Assembly: GCF_032854445.1 (NCBI RefSeq)
Contig: NC_088300.1
Coordinates: 74,701,005-74,765,004, forward strand
Reading direction: 5' to 3'
Origin: Liolophura sinensis
Lineage: Eukaryota; Mollusca; Polyplacophora; Chitonida; Chitonidae
Length of the DNA stretch: 64,000 nucleotides
Positions 30,226 to 46,049 of this stretch are shown here, one piece after another (within the stretch, counting starts at the first letter, position 1; the number at the start of each line of letters is the position of its first letter). The translations under genes were made by a program, and so were the position numbers. The notes below the pieces were generated by a model. That model did not search any database and had not been told where the DNA came from. It worked only from the letters and a program-made list of their open reading frames with translations.

Positions 30226-30318
30226 GAGACAAAGACTGTTATTTAAAGATGAATTCACGCGTCAGGCGGGCACGGAGAAGTGCAGTTAAAATGTAGGGTT
30301 ATCCAGGACGGTGTGGAT

Positions 30319-30870
30319 GTATATGTGATTGTAATGTCATAGTGCGCTTGATCGTAATGTAATAGTGCATGTGATTCTAATATAATAGTGAATGTAATCG
30401 TAATGTCATAGTGCATGTGATCGCAATGTAATAGTGCATGTGATCGTAATGTAACAATGCATGTGATCGTAATGAAACAGTGCATGTGATCGTAATATAA
30501 TAGTGCATGTGATCGTAATGTAACAATGCATGTGATCGTAATGAAATAGTGCATGTGATCCCAATGTAACAGTGCATTTAATAGCAATGTGATTGTGCAT
30601 GTAATCGCAGTGTGATAGTACATGTGATCCTAATGTGATAGTGCATGTGGTCGCAATGTAATATTGCATGTGATCGTAATGTGATAGTGGATGTGACAGT
30701 AATCCATAGTGCATATCATCATAATGCATTTGACCCTAATGTGATATTGCATGTGATCACAATGTGAGAGTGCATGTGATCGTAATATTGCATGTGATCG
30801 TGATGTGATAGTGCATGTGATTCTAAAATAATAGTGCATGTAATCGTAATGTCATAGTGCATGAGATCGC
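30319..30870. repeat. 23-base minisatellite array
   Basis: About two dozen units of roughly 23 bases, consensus TAGTGCATGTGATCGTAATG plus TAA or TGA. Because 23 is not a multiple of three, each strand shows cycling frames; the long minus-strand frames rich in His, Tyr and Thr (for example 30255-30623) are artefacts. The array runs straight into a gypsy gag remnant at about 30870. Confidence 0.93.
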
Positions 30871-32080
30871 TTCATTACAACAACGATTCTACTCATATCA
30901 TCAGCATGATAAGGATTTTCTGACTTGTTCTCTAGAGCTTGTGGACATTTACGACAGAATGTCAAACCTTGACAAATCATTTGAACCGAGAAGGGAAACT
31001 GAGCTGAAGTTACGTCTAACAGAAGCTGTTCCTCAAACCTCAAACCCGAACTATGTCGCTTGAATTTAGGCTCATCGCAATTGTCGTATTTCGAATTGCG
31101 TGATCGCGCTTTCCGGTGGCTAGGGATTGATAGAAGTGTATGGAGGAAGGGACGTAACCCTAAAACGGCCTTCTCGAGTTGGAACCGGTGGACTTTCACA
31201 AGGGTTCACAAGGATGCCTTTTGGAGTCTACAACGGACCTCCAACATTCATGCGCATGATGTATAAGATCTTTGGGGACGAGAATTTTCCTTTCCTCCTG
31301 ATATATCTTCATGGTATCTTGATTCCAGCGACATCTTTCGAGTAGATGGTTGAGTGACTTGATATGGTTACTTAATTTGTAGGTTAAACCCGAGAAATCT
31401 CACATGATGAAACGACGGATTCGGTTTCTGGGTCATGTGGTGTCAAAGCGGAGAATAGCAACAGACCACGGAAGACGAGAGCGGTTGATCGCTGGGAAAT
31501 GGCGGATTACTATCGCAGTTACGCGTCTCACTTTCTCAGATAGCTACCCGCAGCTTACATGGACGCCCAGATAGGTATGTAATGACTAGGAGGTCTAAGC
31601 GAGTTTCGAATCCAGAGCCAAGGGAGGAAATCACCATGGAGATCTGCACTCATAAAAAGAAACTGTTAAGCGCACTTGTCCTCGGATACCCAGACTTGAC
31701 GAAACCTTTCACGCTTGAGACCGATGTTTCTCCTAAGGAATGGCTGTCTTGTCACAGGAACAGGGGAAGACGAATGTTGTTCTCTTCTATGTCAGCCGTA
31801 GCTTACATGGACATGAACTAAACATGAGCAACTACAGTTCAATGAAGCTAGAACTGCTAGAACTTGATTGCACGATCACCAAGGAATTCTGTGACAATTT
31901 GGTTGGGGCGAAATTTGAGGTTTATACCGACAATAACCTCTGAGTTACAACCAGAGTGGATCGCGGAACTTGCTCTGTTCGTTTTTACAATGAAGTATAC
32001 AGGTTCTGGTGCAGAGATTCTTCGAAGACGTTCACGATGGGACCGAACAACCATCATCAGGTAAAGCCATGGCTTTAGAA
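30870..32080 (+). pseudogene. second Ty3/gypsy remnant (gag tail joined to RT and RNase H)
   Basis: A gag-like stretch (DKDFLTCSLELVDIYDRMSN, then SQLSYFELRDRAFRWLG after a frame change) runs at about 31125 straight into reverse transcriptase: TAFSS, FTRMPFGVYNGPPTFMRMMY and FLLIYLHGILIPATSF, where YLHG replaces the catalytic YLDD. KPEKSHMMKRRIRFLGHVVS follows, then RNase H (LGYPDLTKPFTLETDVS, VLFYVSRSLHGHELNMSNYS, FEVYTDNN) and the connection WIAELALFVFTMKYTGSG. Gag to RT fusion means protease was deleted. Stops and shifts are frequent. No LTRs or integrase were recognised. It is a different lineage from the element at 23.6 kb. Confidence 0.82.
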
Positions 32081-32884
32081 GCATGCGCTGTTACTGGCCT
32101 AGTATGGCAGTGGACATTGGCACATAAAAGGTTAGCGCCATTGTTGCTTTCACTGTTGTCATTGTAACTCACAATCGGCTGACCGGACTGCATGGGTCCT
32201 CGTATGGATCGCTTGATTTGGCTACAAAAATTAATAGTCTGTGAACTACGAAACCGAGCCTAATTCTCCACTGATACTACCATAAATCCATAGATATCCA
32301 ATTCGTGTCAGACGAACCAGAAGGGTCCGCGTTTGTGCCATCTACGTGGTTGGTATGTGAGCGAAAATCGGCCCAATCGATGTATCGGCCAGCCGATCTA
32401 TGCTGCACACGCTTTTCCAGAATTTGATACAGCTCCGCTAGCCTAGGCTATCTCTCAAAATATATGTAAAACTGATTAACTTTATCTTCAGGGTGCTAAT
32501 TAAGAGGTGTACATGAAGGGATAATCATAGATTAAGTCATGCGATGGCCTTTGAAAAAACTCAGTCGGTAGGCCTAATGCATGGATTTGGCAAAGCTTTC
32601 CACGGCTTGTCAATACATAATCCCGTCGACAAAATAGACGGCAGATCCAACTTTAATAGGGCTTTTTAAATGGAACTAGTTGACATAACATTTATTTTAA
32701 ATGCAGTTTACAGACTAACATTGCATAAATATTGTGTCTACGGAACATTTTGTGTGAAAATAAAGCCATTGGGGATATCTTATAAATACTTGTTGTATCT
32801 AGAATTGGCCTGTTAACAGCAACCGCGTGAGCTTAAGGACATCGTTCTGTGGTCTAATTATTGTAATGTTGGAGACCTGGAAAA

Positions 32885-33182
32885 AAAACCGGGGCGGGGC
32901 ACACCCAAGACTTTAAAGTGGCATTTGTCGCTGCCTCCTTGACGATCAGCACTGAGTGGTTAGGGCCACCAAACATGACCCGTTGGCCCGGTGTCAGTAT
33001 AATGCGGGTACGGTGTTATATCTGGTGTCTTCGGAATGATACTTGATTGGCGACGGCTCTTTGACGACATGGACTCGCCTTGCCACAAGAAGACACAGTA
33101 TACGTATATACACCTTATAACTCCTCGACTGAAAAAATTGTTTAAGTACGACGTGAAGCCCCAAGCATACATATATAAAGTA
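32885..33182 (+). repeat. SINE-2 copy, near full length
   Basis: The head runs CAAGACTTTAAAGTGGCATT, GCTGCCTCCTTGACGATCAG and GTGGTTAGGGCCACC, then GGCCCGGTGTCAGTATAATG, and a tail with GAAAAAATTGTTTAAGTACG and ACGTGAAGCCCCAAGCAT. Comparable heads or tails occur at 12080, 38222, 44570/45681 and 56172. The GAAAAATTGTT-(A)AGTACGACGTGAA.CCC tail recalls widespread molluscan SINE tails. From 32080 to 32885 and from 33182 to 33900 no gene was found. Confidence 0.65.
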
Positions 33183-33912
33183 TATTTTGTGCATGAGTAA
33201 GTCCAAATGGACATGGCAGCGCTCCGAGTGGTCAACGTGAACCACCGCTTTCCTAAGTGTCAGGAAGTCTCACATCCTGTAATTCCTATGAAATGATTTG
33301 TGACAAATACCGTTTATCTGTAAGACCCAGGAAAAATGCATTACAGCATTATATTTTAGGCTGATCGGGTATCATTTTGGTCCAGGCGTTTTATCGAACT
33401 ATCCTATGTGATCAAGTCATCTGCTCCGCCATTGTTGCACAAGTCGTAAGTCCTTAAATCCTGAGAGACTACCATCACATCTCAGCTTTATTTTATAGAC
33501 AAAGGATAAAGGAAATCAGTTACTGGCAGATAGACTACAATATCATCACTACCACACACATTCATTCTTCACTTGATATTTATAGTTTGATCAAAAATTA
33601 GCATAACGTCTATAGAAGCAAAAGTAGAACTGCCAGCCAGACAAAGTGAATTCCCTCCTCGCTAAAGCTAGGTGCACTCACACTTAACGTTCTAAGAGGG
33701 GAAATTTGTTTTCCATATCTCCAAGACTGAGAATATCAAAGGACCTACCGGCCAGGAATAAGTGGGAGTACTACTCCAATCTCATTGGCGTAGTACATTA
33801 TAACTGACGACACTGTTCCACATAATTCCTCAGATTAATTCCTTTATCCCATACATGCCCCGTAACCCCGGAACCAAGAATAACACGCCTGCGGACTACC
33901 AGTCCGGTCCGG

Positions 33913-33999
33913 TCCACCTAGCAACCCTACAGCCTCGGCTTGGTCACACTTACAGGTATAGTATAAAAGCCCGGATCTGTCGATGCCAGTCACCACACC
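33913..33999 (+). promoter_or_regulatory. alpha-tubulin gene 4 core promoter
   Basis: TATAAAA at 33962-33968; initiator TCACCACACC with its A at 33992, exactly 30 bases on. TCCACCTAGCAAC (33913-33925) is the X-box-like motif, whose right half AGCAAC fits the consensus. The downstream block CTTGACTCCTGTCCCTCAGG is shared with genes 5, 7 and 8. Confidence 0.75.
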
Positions 34000-34070
34000 T
34001 TGACTCCTGTCCCTCAGGCAGACATCAAGTACCAACCGGAAAGATCGTGTAAACCAACCCTAACACGAAC

Positions 34071-36385
<2,315 letters not shown>

Positions 36386-36430
36386 AGCAATTTTATTTCA
36401 GACAGTCTGCATTAGCATTTACAAAAAAGC

Positions 36431-36436
36431 AATAAA
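36431..36436 (+). terminator. polyadenylation signal, gene 4
   Basis: AATAAA, 46 bases after the stop codon; the same sequence serves gene 8 in the right arm. Confidence 0.6.
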
Positions 36437-37977
36437 CGAAGACCAATCCAAAATGGAATATCTGTGTATTTTGTTCATCTTGCACTTACGACTAATACGA
36501 AGATGGTAGGCCACCGAGTTGAGATAGTTAAAGTTGCTCTGTCAATGTAATGTACTGCTTGTTTGCATCCAGTTCCTTTCTTTTTTAACATGCAGCAATG
36601 ATAGTATAAGCTGAACACTGGTGACTAAATATTCGGCCAACCTGGATTTTACGCGGTACACAAGTTTGAGTTGTTTCACAGTAAACGGGTCTGTGATTTA
36701 ACAGTTTGAGTTAGAGCGAACTCTTCAAGTAACTTGTAATCTTCCTTCTGCCTAATGGCAAAGTAATCAAATGAAGGTGGACACCTAATAGCCTATGAAT
36801 AGATTCGTACGATGCCCTGTCCGAATAGGGCTATTGGATTCATTATTGTCTATCGTGCCCTTATTTGATACCTACATGACAGTTTTTCCTAATTATTTTT
36901 ACAAGCAAACGCAAGACGCTGTTGCTTAACCGTAAAAAAAAACACAGTGGTTCCAAATTTTTCAAGGACGTTGGGTGGATTGAATGTATTTCAGAAGCAC
37001 ACACAAGGGCTTTTTTCAGTCGTTAGACCATATGGGTTATAATTTAAACAAGGTAAAAAGCACTACATCGCCACCATCCAAGAATAGATGAATGATTGAA
37101 AGAATGATTGATTAGAGTTTAACTCCACATTCATTTGTTGTTTAAAATGGTGTTTTACGCCATACTTTTTCACTCAAATACTTCACTGATATAGAAACCT
37201 GGGACGCCCCATTTCTCTGGCCATATTTAGTGATATATAGCGGAGGTCATTCAGTCCAAGCAACGAGTTAACGTTACAAGAGTTCATGGAACTATCTGTC
37301 TGTGCTTCGAAACAGACATTCCTATGCCAGTCGTAAACCGAGAAGGACGTCCCAGATCAATAATCGCAAGGCTAATACCCCAAAACCACGTATAACATGA
37401 ACGTCCAAAGAACTAAGAATGTGCAAACATAAGCAATTAACAGTTTTCAGAGATGTTGGGAAAGCGCAAGGTATGTTCTAGGCGACTGAGTGAAATCAGT
37501 ATTCAAATCATCAGTTGCTGATAACAAAATATGTATCTCAGCTACGCTTTGATTGCAACTGTTCACGTATCCAACGTACCGATCTAATTCAACACGATGA
37601 ATATCAAACCCCTAGCCCCGGGTTAAGCGGAATTAAACACAATCATGAAGCAGAGCGCCAGAGATTCTGTACACTCTGTCCATATTTACTTACAAGAGAA
37701 TTATACTCATTGTAAAACTTAAGAAACTTGGAGTTAATGCGTTTGATGACAGACTAGTTTTTGCAGTAATACCTTGAGAGGTTGACCGAAATCGTCACAC
37801 AAGAGGCAGGATCTTACAAATGCTACAAGGCGAGATATGTACACCATATGCAGGACACTTTGATATATTGCTGTCCAAGTAAGGATACCTTACAATGTTA
37901 AAATTGAAACAATTCTTCGTGTCGTAGAGTCTGTGAGAGAGCAAACCGTTTTGGTCTCTGAAAATCACATAACTGAA

Positions 37978-38140
37978 ATCATATTCACTTTTTATTCATA
38001 TATGTTTAGGGTCAGCATTCCGGTAGCAGAAAACTTGGGAGGGGAAGCCAACGTGATCTGAACTCACAGCGTTGGTGAGAGGCTACTGAGTGATTGTGCT
38101 GGTCTAGCAAACTAACCACTCGGTCACAGACGCTTCATAG
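37978..38140 (-). repeat. SINE-3 (tRNA-like head), left arm
   Basis: The minus strand reads GTGACCGAGTGGTTAGTTTG, then CTCACCAACGCTGTGAGTTC, resembling a tRNA A box and B box of the Ser/Leu type, followed by a body with GGCTTCCCCTCC. The right-arm copy at 56396-56585 is its duplicate, so it was present before the inversion. From 36440 to 37978 the left arm has only the diverged flank shared with gene 1 at 37340-37575. Confidence 0.6.
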
Positions 38141-38221
38141 TAGTATATACTTAATGGGAATTCCACAAGACCCTATTCCCTGATAAACCTATACATCCGG
38201 GTCAGTCATACCCTTTCAAAA

Positions 38222-38372
38222 AATGGTACTTTTTTGCCCCGCTTGGCGCTTAGTACTTTGTGGTTAGAGCAAGGAAACAGGGCCTGTTAGCCTGGAGTCA
38301 GTATAATGTGATTGATTTGGGTGGTCGTCATATGACTGGAAATTGTTAAGTACGACGAAAAAATCTCACGTA
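38222..38372 (+). repeat. SINE-2 fragment, left arm
   Basis: It contains GCTTGGCGCTTAGTACTTTG, GTGGTTAGAGCAAGGAAACA, GGAGTCAGTATAATGTGATT, and the tail GGAAATTGTTAAGTACGACG. Its duplicate lies at 56172-56312 on the minus strand. Confidence 0.65.
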
Positions 38373-38639
38373 TAAATTCATATATAGAAAAAAAGAACAA
38401 AAACGCCTTCTCAACTTTCTACATTCTGTTATATTCCAGCTAGAGTTTCAAACCTTATGTTATTTTCAAAGAATATCCTTTCGATTGTGATCCTGAGTGC
38501 ATCACTCAAATATCGGCATAGGCGGTAAAGGCTTTCGTGCAAGCGTTTGATAAATAACACTTCCTACCCTGGCTGTTCCAGTAGTTAACAACACCCCTCC
38601 ACCCACACCCTCCAACACACACACATTTAACAAAAAAGA

Positions 38640-38871
38640 TTTTTTTTTTGATTGGTGTTTTACGCCGTACTCAAGAATATTTCACTTATACGCCAGCATT
38701 ATGGTGGGTGGAAACCGGGCAGAGCCCAGGGGAAACCCACAACCATCCGCAGGTTTCTGACAGACCTTCCCACGTACGGCCGGAGAGGAAGCCAGCATGA
38801 GCTGGACTTGAACTCACAGCGACCACATTGGTGAGAGACTCCTGGGTCATTACGCTGCGCTAGCGCGCTAA
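38640..38871 (-). mobile_element. SINE-1 found only in the left arm
   Basis: A full SINE-1 in reverse orientation lies between two perfect copies of TAACAAAAAAGA (38628-38639 and 38872-38883). At the matching place in the right arm (near 55885-55905) only one copy of that 12-mer is present and no SINE. The element therefore inserted after the arms were formed, or was removed from one arm by gene conversion. Confidence 0.95.
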
Positions 38872-39854
38872 TAACAAAAAAGAAATAATATCAATATGAA
38901 TACTGCGGGTAAGTCATAATTACTTTTTTTATCTGTTAAAACAATACAATATATACACAACATCCGAACGCTCTTAGAGTGGGTTGGTTCTTTCAGCTAT
39001 GAGCCTTTTTTCTCGGCTGGGCAAATGGCCACAGATTACATTCAATGACTGTACCACATCATACGATATTAACTCTTCACACGTGGTATGACATTAATGC
39101 AGTGCAATGAGAACTCCAGACTTTTATTTCGTCATTCTATTTAGCTTTGATACCTTGCTTTTCAGATCAAGAATTTTCGTTGTTTAGTCGATCTTCTTCA
39201 CGCTTCATAGGAAAGGAAAACAGTAAAGATTTGCTAAATTATATAACGGGTTTAATTGCCAGTGCAATGAATTGATACAAATGAACTGTGTTCGTGATAA
39301 AGAGAGCAAGCGTTACCCAAGAACACGGTATGTACACGATTTTCTCCAAATGGATTTCAAGTTATATATGAAAAGCAGGAAATGTAAGATAACGATTTAA
39401 AAATGTTCCTAAGATTGTTGAAATACTTATAGTGGTGCATTTCCGCAACTGTGACAATCCATCAATCTCTGTCACTATGCCGTATTACAACAAACTGGCC
39501 ACTGCACTACATACTTTTCTTCCCTCTCGAGGTGCCACGATATAAACAATTTGTCCCCTCTTTAACCACAGGGGCTAAATGATGTCCCGTCAACCAAAGC
39601 ATATTTTGTCCCGGAGTAAAATTCAGATGTGTACGGTAGCGAACCTCGCCAGACAGCCCTACCGTCAGGGTGAATCACCACTGTTCCAGGTGGCTTAAGT
39701 CGTCTGATTTATGATTTATATCAGTGAGATCATACATGAAGAAATTAATTACCAGTCATCGGTTCAGTAAATGAGCCAACGCAACATATCATATCAAATT
39801 TAACTCCCTCCATGCCCCAGGGTTACTCTATTCCTAGAATTTATCAAATTAATT

Positions 39855-40121
39855 GGGGGCCTCCGTGGCTCAGTTGGTTAGCTCGCTGGCGCAGCGTAAT
39901 GACCCATGAGCCTCCCACCAATGCGGTCGCTGTCATTTCAAATCCAGATCATGCTGCTTCCTCTCCAGCGGTAAATGGGAAGGTCAGGCAGCAACCTGCG
40001 GATGATCGTGGGGTTTCCCCGGGCTCTGCCCGGTTTCCTCCTACCATAATGCTGGCTGCCGTCTCATAAGTGAAATATTCTGAAGTACGGCGTAAAACAC
40101 CAATCAAATAAATAAATAAAT
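39855..40121 (+). mobile_element. SINE-1 shared by both arms (left copy)
   Basis: A full SINE-1 with head GGGGGCCTCCGTGGCTCAGT, flanked by ATCAAATTAATT (39843-39854) and ATCAAGTTAATT (40122-40133), a target duplication with one mismatch. The right-arm duplicate is at 54652-54920. This insertion predates the inverted duplication. Confidence 0.92.
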
Positions 40122-40590
40122 ATCAAGTTAATTATCAGAGAAAGTGCAGTTTTTCGATAATGTTTTACAAAGACGTTAGGCTGTGCGATTGCAGCGCGAT
40201 GCAGTGGACAGTATGCACGCAATTTTTTGCTGTTGTGAACCTTGATTTTTTTTATCACTATTTTTGTTGCGATTGTTTCTGATAAGGACTAAGTAGTCTT
40301 CTGACATTTGTTTCTATCAGTTTACAAGCATTGTAACTAATTGTTTGCTTCCGTATTATGTGACTGTGACTTGAAGGCTTAAACTATCGCGTATTAAACG
40401 AACAACCAGGATTAGGTAGATGCAGTATCTGTCGATTAAGCGCTGCACATCACAACTTACAATATTGTATAACAAATTCCCCAGATTAAATTAATCCGTT
40501 AATCCCTTACGGAGAATGTGTGTAAACACTAAACTGAGAACAACACACTGCCCGCCAGCGGGGTACCTGTCCAGCCCGGTTCCGCGTGCG

Positions 40591-40680
40591 GGCTCCTAGC
40601 AACCCTACCGCCTCAATCTGGTCATACAGTTACAGGGAGAGTATAAAACCTTAACCCTGTCGATACCAGTCACCACACTT
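40591..40680 (+). promoter_or_regulatory. alpha-tubulin gene 5 core promoter
   Basis: TATAAAA at 40642-40648 and initiator TCACCACAC with its A at 40672, 30 bases on. X-box-like GGCTCCTAGCAAC is at 40591-40603. An upstream block AACAACACACTG (40542-40553) is also seen, with changes, in front of genes 1, 3, 4, 6, 7 and 8. Confidence 0.75.
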
Positions 40681-40750
40681 TGATTCCTGTCCCTCAGGCA
40701 GACCTCAAGAACCCGCTGGACAGATCGTGTGAGCCAACCCTAACACCAAC

Positions 40751-42745
<1,995 letters not shown>

Positions 42746-42790
42746 AACATTTCAACATGGGCCTATTTGCATCAGCATATTTTAGAAAGG

Positions 42791-42796
42791 AATAAA
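42791..42796 (+). terminator. polyadenylation signal, gene 5
   Basis: AATAAA in GGAATAAAAAAAC, 46 bases after the stop codon. Confidence 0.6.
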
Positions 42797-43433
42797 AAAA
42801 CACCATTCCGAAATGAAACATCTTTGTTATTTCTCTATTCTACTTTCGACTAACTGGAAAACTAGTGACCAGCTTGCTCAGAGGTATGGTGATAGCGCTA
42901 GCTCCATGACACCGTCCGACCTTGAGGGATTGAGATCGCATGTTTGAAGCCAACCCTCGCTTATGCGCCTATTGCATGCTTCGGTTATTTGGCGTTAAGC
43001 AAGTCATGCATTAATAGATCGAATTAGGGTCCACTTTTCCAAGTAACTCACGGCGTAGTAACGAAATAGGCCCACCAGCAGCATCCAAGAGGATTTGTTT
43101 GATGCAAAGGCTACTGGAATGGCTTGACGCCCGCTTTTATATATGGTGCGTTTTCTGGATAGCCACCCCAGAGGTTTATCTAATTGTGATAAGCAAAATC
43201 CAGGCACTGTTAATTAGCTGTAGAAAAACGTCATTGATTCGGAAAATCTGAATCGGATAGCGTAACGTCAAAGTTAGTCTCGATAGTTTAATGGGAAAAT
43301 TTTGAAAGTGACATGTGTTTTTGTTGAACTGAATATTGTATTCGACGAGTACACAGCGGGTTGGTTCAGCCGTTAACCCATACGGGTTATGATAATGAGG
43401 GAAAACCAATAAGCATTACCTCATTGCCAGCAG

Positions 43434-43690
43434 GGTGCCTCAGTGGCTCAGTTTGCGCGCTAGCGCAGCTTTATGACTCAGGGACCTGTCACCAATGTGG
43501 TCACTGTTAGTTGAAGTCCACCTCATGCTGGCTTCCTCTACCGCCGTACGTAGTAAGGTCCTACACCAACCTGCGGATGGTCGTGGGTTTTCCCCAGGCT
43601 CCGCCCGGTTTCCTCCCAGCATTAAGCTGGCCGCCGTCGTATAAGTGAAATATTCTAAAGTACGGCATACAATACCAATCAAATAAATTA
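43434..43690 (+). repeat. SINE-1 copy, first of a head-to-tail pair
   Basis: From AGGGTGCCTCAGTGGCTCAG to the CAATCAAATAAATTAATCAG tail, with the complete core. It is followed at once by a second partial copy. Confidence 0.85.
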
Positions 43691-43840
43691 ATCAGTTGGT
43701 CAACTGGCTAGCGCAGCGTTATGACTCAGGAACCTCTCACCTATGCAGTCGCTGTTAGTTCAAGTCCAGCTCATGCTGGCTTCCTCTACGGCTGTCCGTA
43801 CCAGCAAGCTGATGGTCGTCGGTTTTCCCCTGTTCTAAAG
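43691..43840 (+). repeat. SINE-1 copy, second of the pair, truncated
   Basis: Begins ATCAGTTGGTCAACTGGCTA (head without its first bases), keeps GTTAGTTCAAGTCCAGCTCA and ends after GATGGTCGTCGGTTTTCCCC. A GAATGAATG microsatellite follows (about 43855-43880). Confidence 0.75.
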
Positions 43841-43892
43841 TAGAATGAATAGCAGGGTGAATGAATGAATGAATGATTAGGCTGTAACGCCA

Positions 43893-43975
43893 CATTTATT
43901 TATTTGTTTGTGGTGTTTTATGCCGTATCAGAAATATTTCACTTATATAACGGCGGTCAGGATTATAGTGTGACA
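43893..43975 (-). repeat. SINE-1 tail fragment
   Basis: Minus-strand match to the last 80 bases of SINE-1 (CCGCCGTTATATAAGTGAAA, CGGCATAAAACACCACAAAC). From 43975 to 44570 no gene is seen. Confidence 0.7.
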
Positions 43976-44569
43976 AAAATCGGGAATGGCACATTAACAG
44001 GGTTTCGAAAATATCGTGTCGAGAACCTGTTAACATGCTCCTCGCTCAACAAAACAACAATCCAGTTATTACGAGCCTATCTGATTATAAATCTTGAAAA
44101 ATATTCCTAGCACAAACCAGCAATTACCGGGCATCTCGCTCAGTGTGAGACACGTAATTTACGAAACAGGCGAGATGATGGTTCATTCATGACATTAGGT
44201 AGGGAAAATGGCGTACTCGCGAGCTGTAACTGTTTATTGGGACATTGGCGACAATAAGCGACTTACAGCGCTCGTTATCTGAGGATGTAACTTTCGTTGA
44301 AGACATCGTCTTCTACCAACACCCATGGCTTGGAAGAGAATAAAATCTTGGCTACAGCGTTAAACAGCAATGTGTCAATCAGTCTAATTGTCAGTGTATC
44401 TAATCGGTCATCACAACCGAACAAAAGCTTGTCAGTAATCATTGGTCCTGGTAAATATTAAACTTTCCGCCATATGAATGTCACTTCGGACAGAGTATAT
44501 CAGGAATATGTACGAAGCTGAGGCTCTATACTGGACACAACATACATCATGCTTTACTTTCATGTTACG

Positions 44570-44698
44570 AATCGCAGACCTGGGATCAAACCCGGGTCGG
44601 TTAATACTTTAAAAATGGCACCTGCTGCTGCCTCGCTTGGAGCTCAGCATCGAGAGGCTAGAGGAAGAAAATATGACTGGTTGACCCGGCGTGGGTAT
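44570..44698 (+). repeat. SINE-2 head, split by an LTR
   Basis: CAGACCTGGGATCAAACCCG, TTTAAAAATGGCACCTGCTG, GCTCAGCATCGAGAGGCTAG and TTGACCCGGCGTGGGTAT match the SINE-2 head. The element continues at 45681 after the inserted LTR. Confidence 0.7.
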
Positions 44699-45680
44699 TG
44701 TTACGGTAGTGAAAACAGCAACAGAAAACAGACTCAGTGACTCAATATTACAATGTAAACAATGCTTTATATACAAAATGAGACGTACAGTTTTACAGAC
44801 AGTTCAACAACAACAACATAAAAAAACATACACATCAGTATTACCGGTCTTTAAAAGTTTGCAGTTCACCTTTGCATCCCAAGGAACGTATTCCAGGAGA
44901 TCCAACGTAAAGACCATGGGATAAACACACAATTCACACAAGTCACAAATTGTCCCAGTCAGGTACTTCGCTAGGTTAGCGAAGGCGAACACAGTACACA
45001 AGTTACACAGAACTGGAACAGTCAGGCCTTTGAATGACGTCACACCCGCAGAGCACAACACGGGGTAAATACAGGCATGGAGGTATAATCCATTTTAGAA
45101 CAGTCACAGCTCCCGCAGAAACTCACAAACGAGCCGTTCAGAGACGTAGAGTAATGTCACCTTGTGGCAGAACGAACGTCCTTTGCAAAACTGAACACTT
45201 CAGTTTAGAGTCCTTGACGACCTTGTCGGTCAGGTGAGGTCAGCGTGTTAAACAAATTACACAGTCAACACTGTATAATCATAATAAAGATCCGAACACC
45301 AATAAACGTGACTTCCGCAGAAATTCACATAAACCAGACATCAGTACTACTGTGGTACACAAACGGTGCCGGCATAAAAATCTGTCCTCCCAAACGAAAC
45401 TGGCATCACCAGCTCATATAAATATAATGGACTCGATACGAGAGCGTCGCACACTCTCCTGGCTCCCAGTGGATGCAGCAAAAATACCTCCACTCTGCAC
45501 AGAAAACACGGCTTATATACGTTCCAGGTGGATTCAACTATTTTTAAACACAGAATTAACAGCCAATGAACAGCCAATAAAATAAACAAAGCGCTGTACA
45601 TATATAACAGGGCCTGTTATGCTTTCACAAAGGTCTGCAGACTAACAGTACATGAAAACGTTAAATAGTCATACATAACA
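44699..45680. mobile_element. probable solo LTR inside a SINE-2
   Basis: This 982-base segment begins TGTTACGG and ends CATAACA, so it has the TG...CA ends of an LTR with short inverted termini (TGTTA/TAACA). It is flanked by GTAT on both sides (44695-44698 and 45681-45684), the duplication length expected for many LTR elements. It interrupts a SINE-2 whose halves rejoin cleanly. Near its end are CCAATG and CCAATAAAAT motifs and TATATAACAG, compatible with a promoter. No gag or pol is present, and the strand of the element is not certain. The short open frames inside were not assigned. Confidence 0.78.
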
Positions 45681-45790
45681 GTATAATGCGTTTGCCATAG
45701 GTTAGACTGATGGAGTGTGATATTTGGGGTCTTCACACACCTAATTTTTCATATGACTTATAAATTATTAAGTACAACGTTGAACCCCAA
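45681..45790 (+). repeat. SINE-2 tail, continuation of the split copy
   Basis: Starts GTATAATGCG and ends AAATTATTAAGTACAACGTT and GAACCCCAATCATTCATTC, the SINE-2 tail. Confidence 0.7.
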
Positions 45791-46049
45791 TCATTCATTC
45801 ATTCATTTATGTTAGAAATCCACATTTTACTCCACAGCTCTGTTTACGTAACTGGTAGGGATGCAATATTAGTATTTTGTTTTTCCTTAGATCTTTATGA
45901 CGTGTGAATGACAGTGTACTTCAGTAGATCATTTTGGAAAACCTGGTGTAATGTACCGGATACTATCTAGTTTATGCAACGAGTTAATTTTTGATACAAC
46001 ATCTAATGACAATACAAGCACTCTAAACACTGTACCGGATAGGAAGCCA

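Noticed and set aside
29533-30258. Repetitive 60-70 residue open frames such as those starting MFRYITMLRTYKPDSE
   Set aside because: Translation of the 60/65-base minisatellite.
30319-30870. Regularly spaced repeats as a CRISPR-like array
   Set aside because: Units are contiguous without spacers in eukaryotic DNA; it is a minisatellite.
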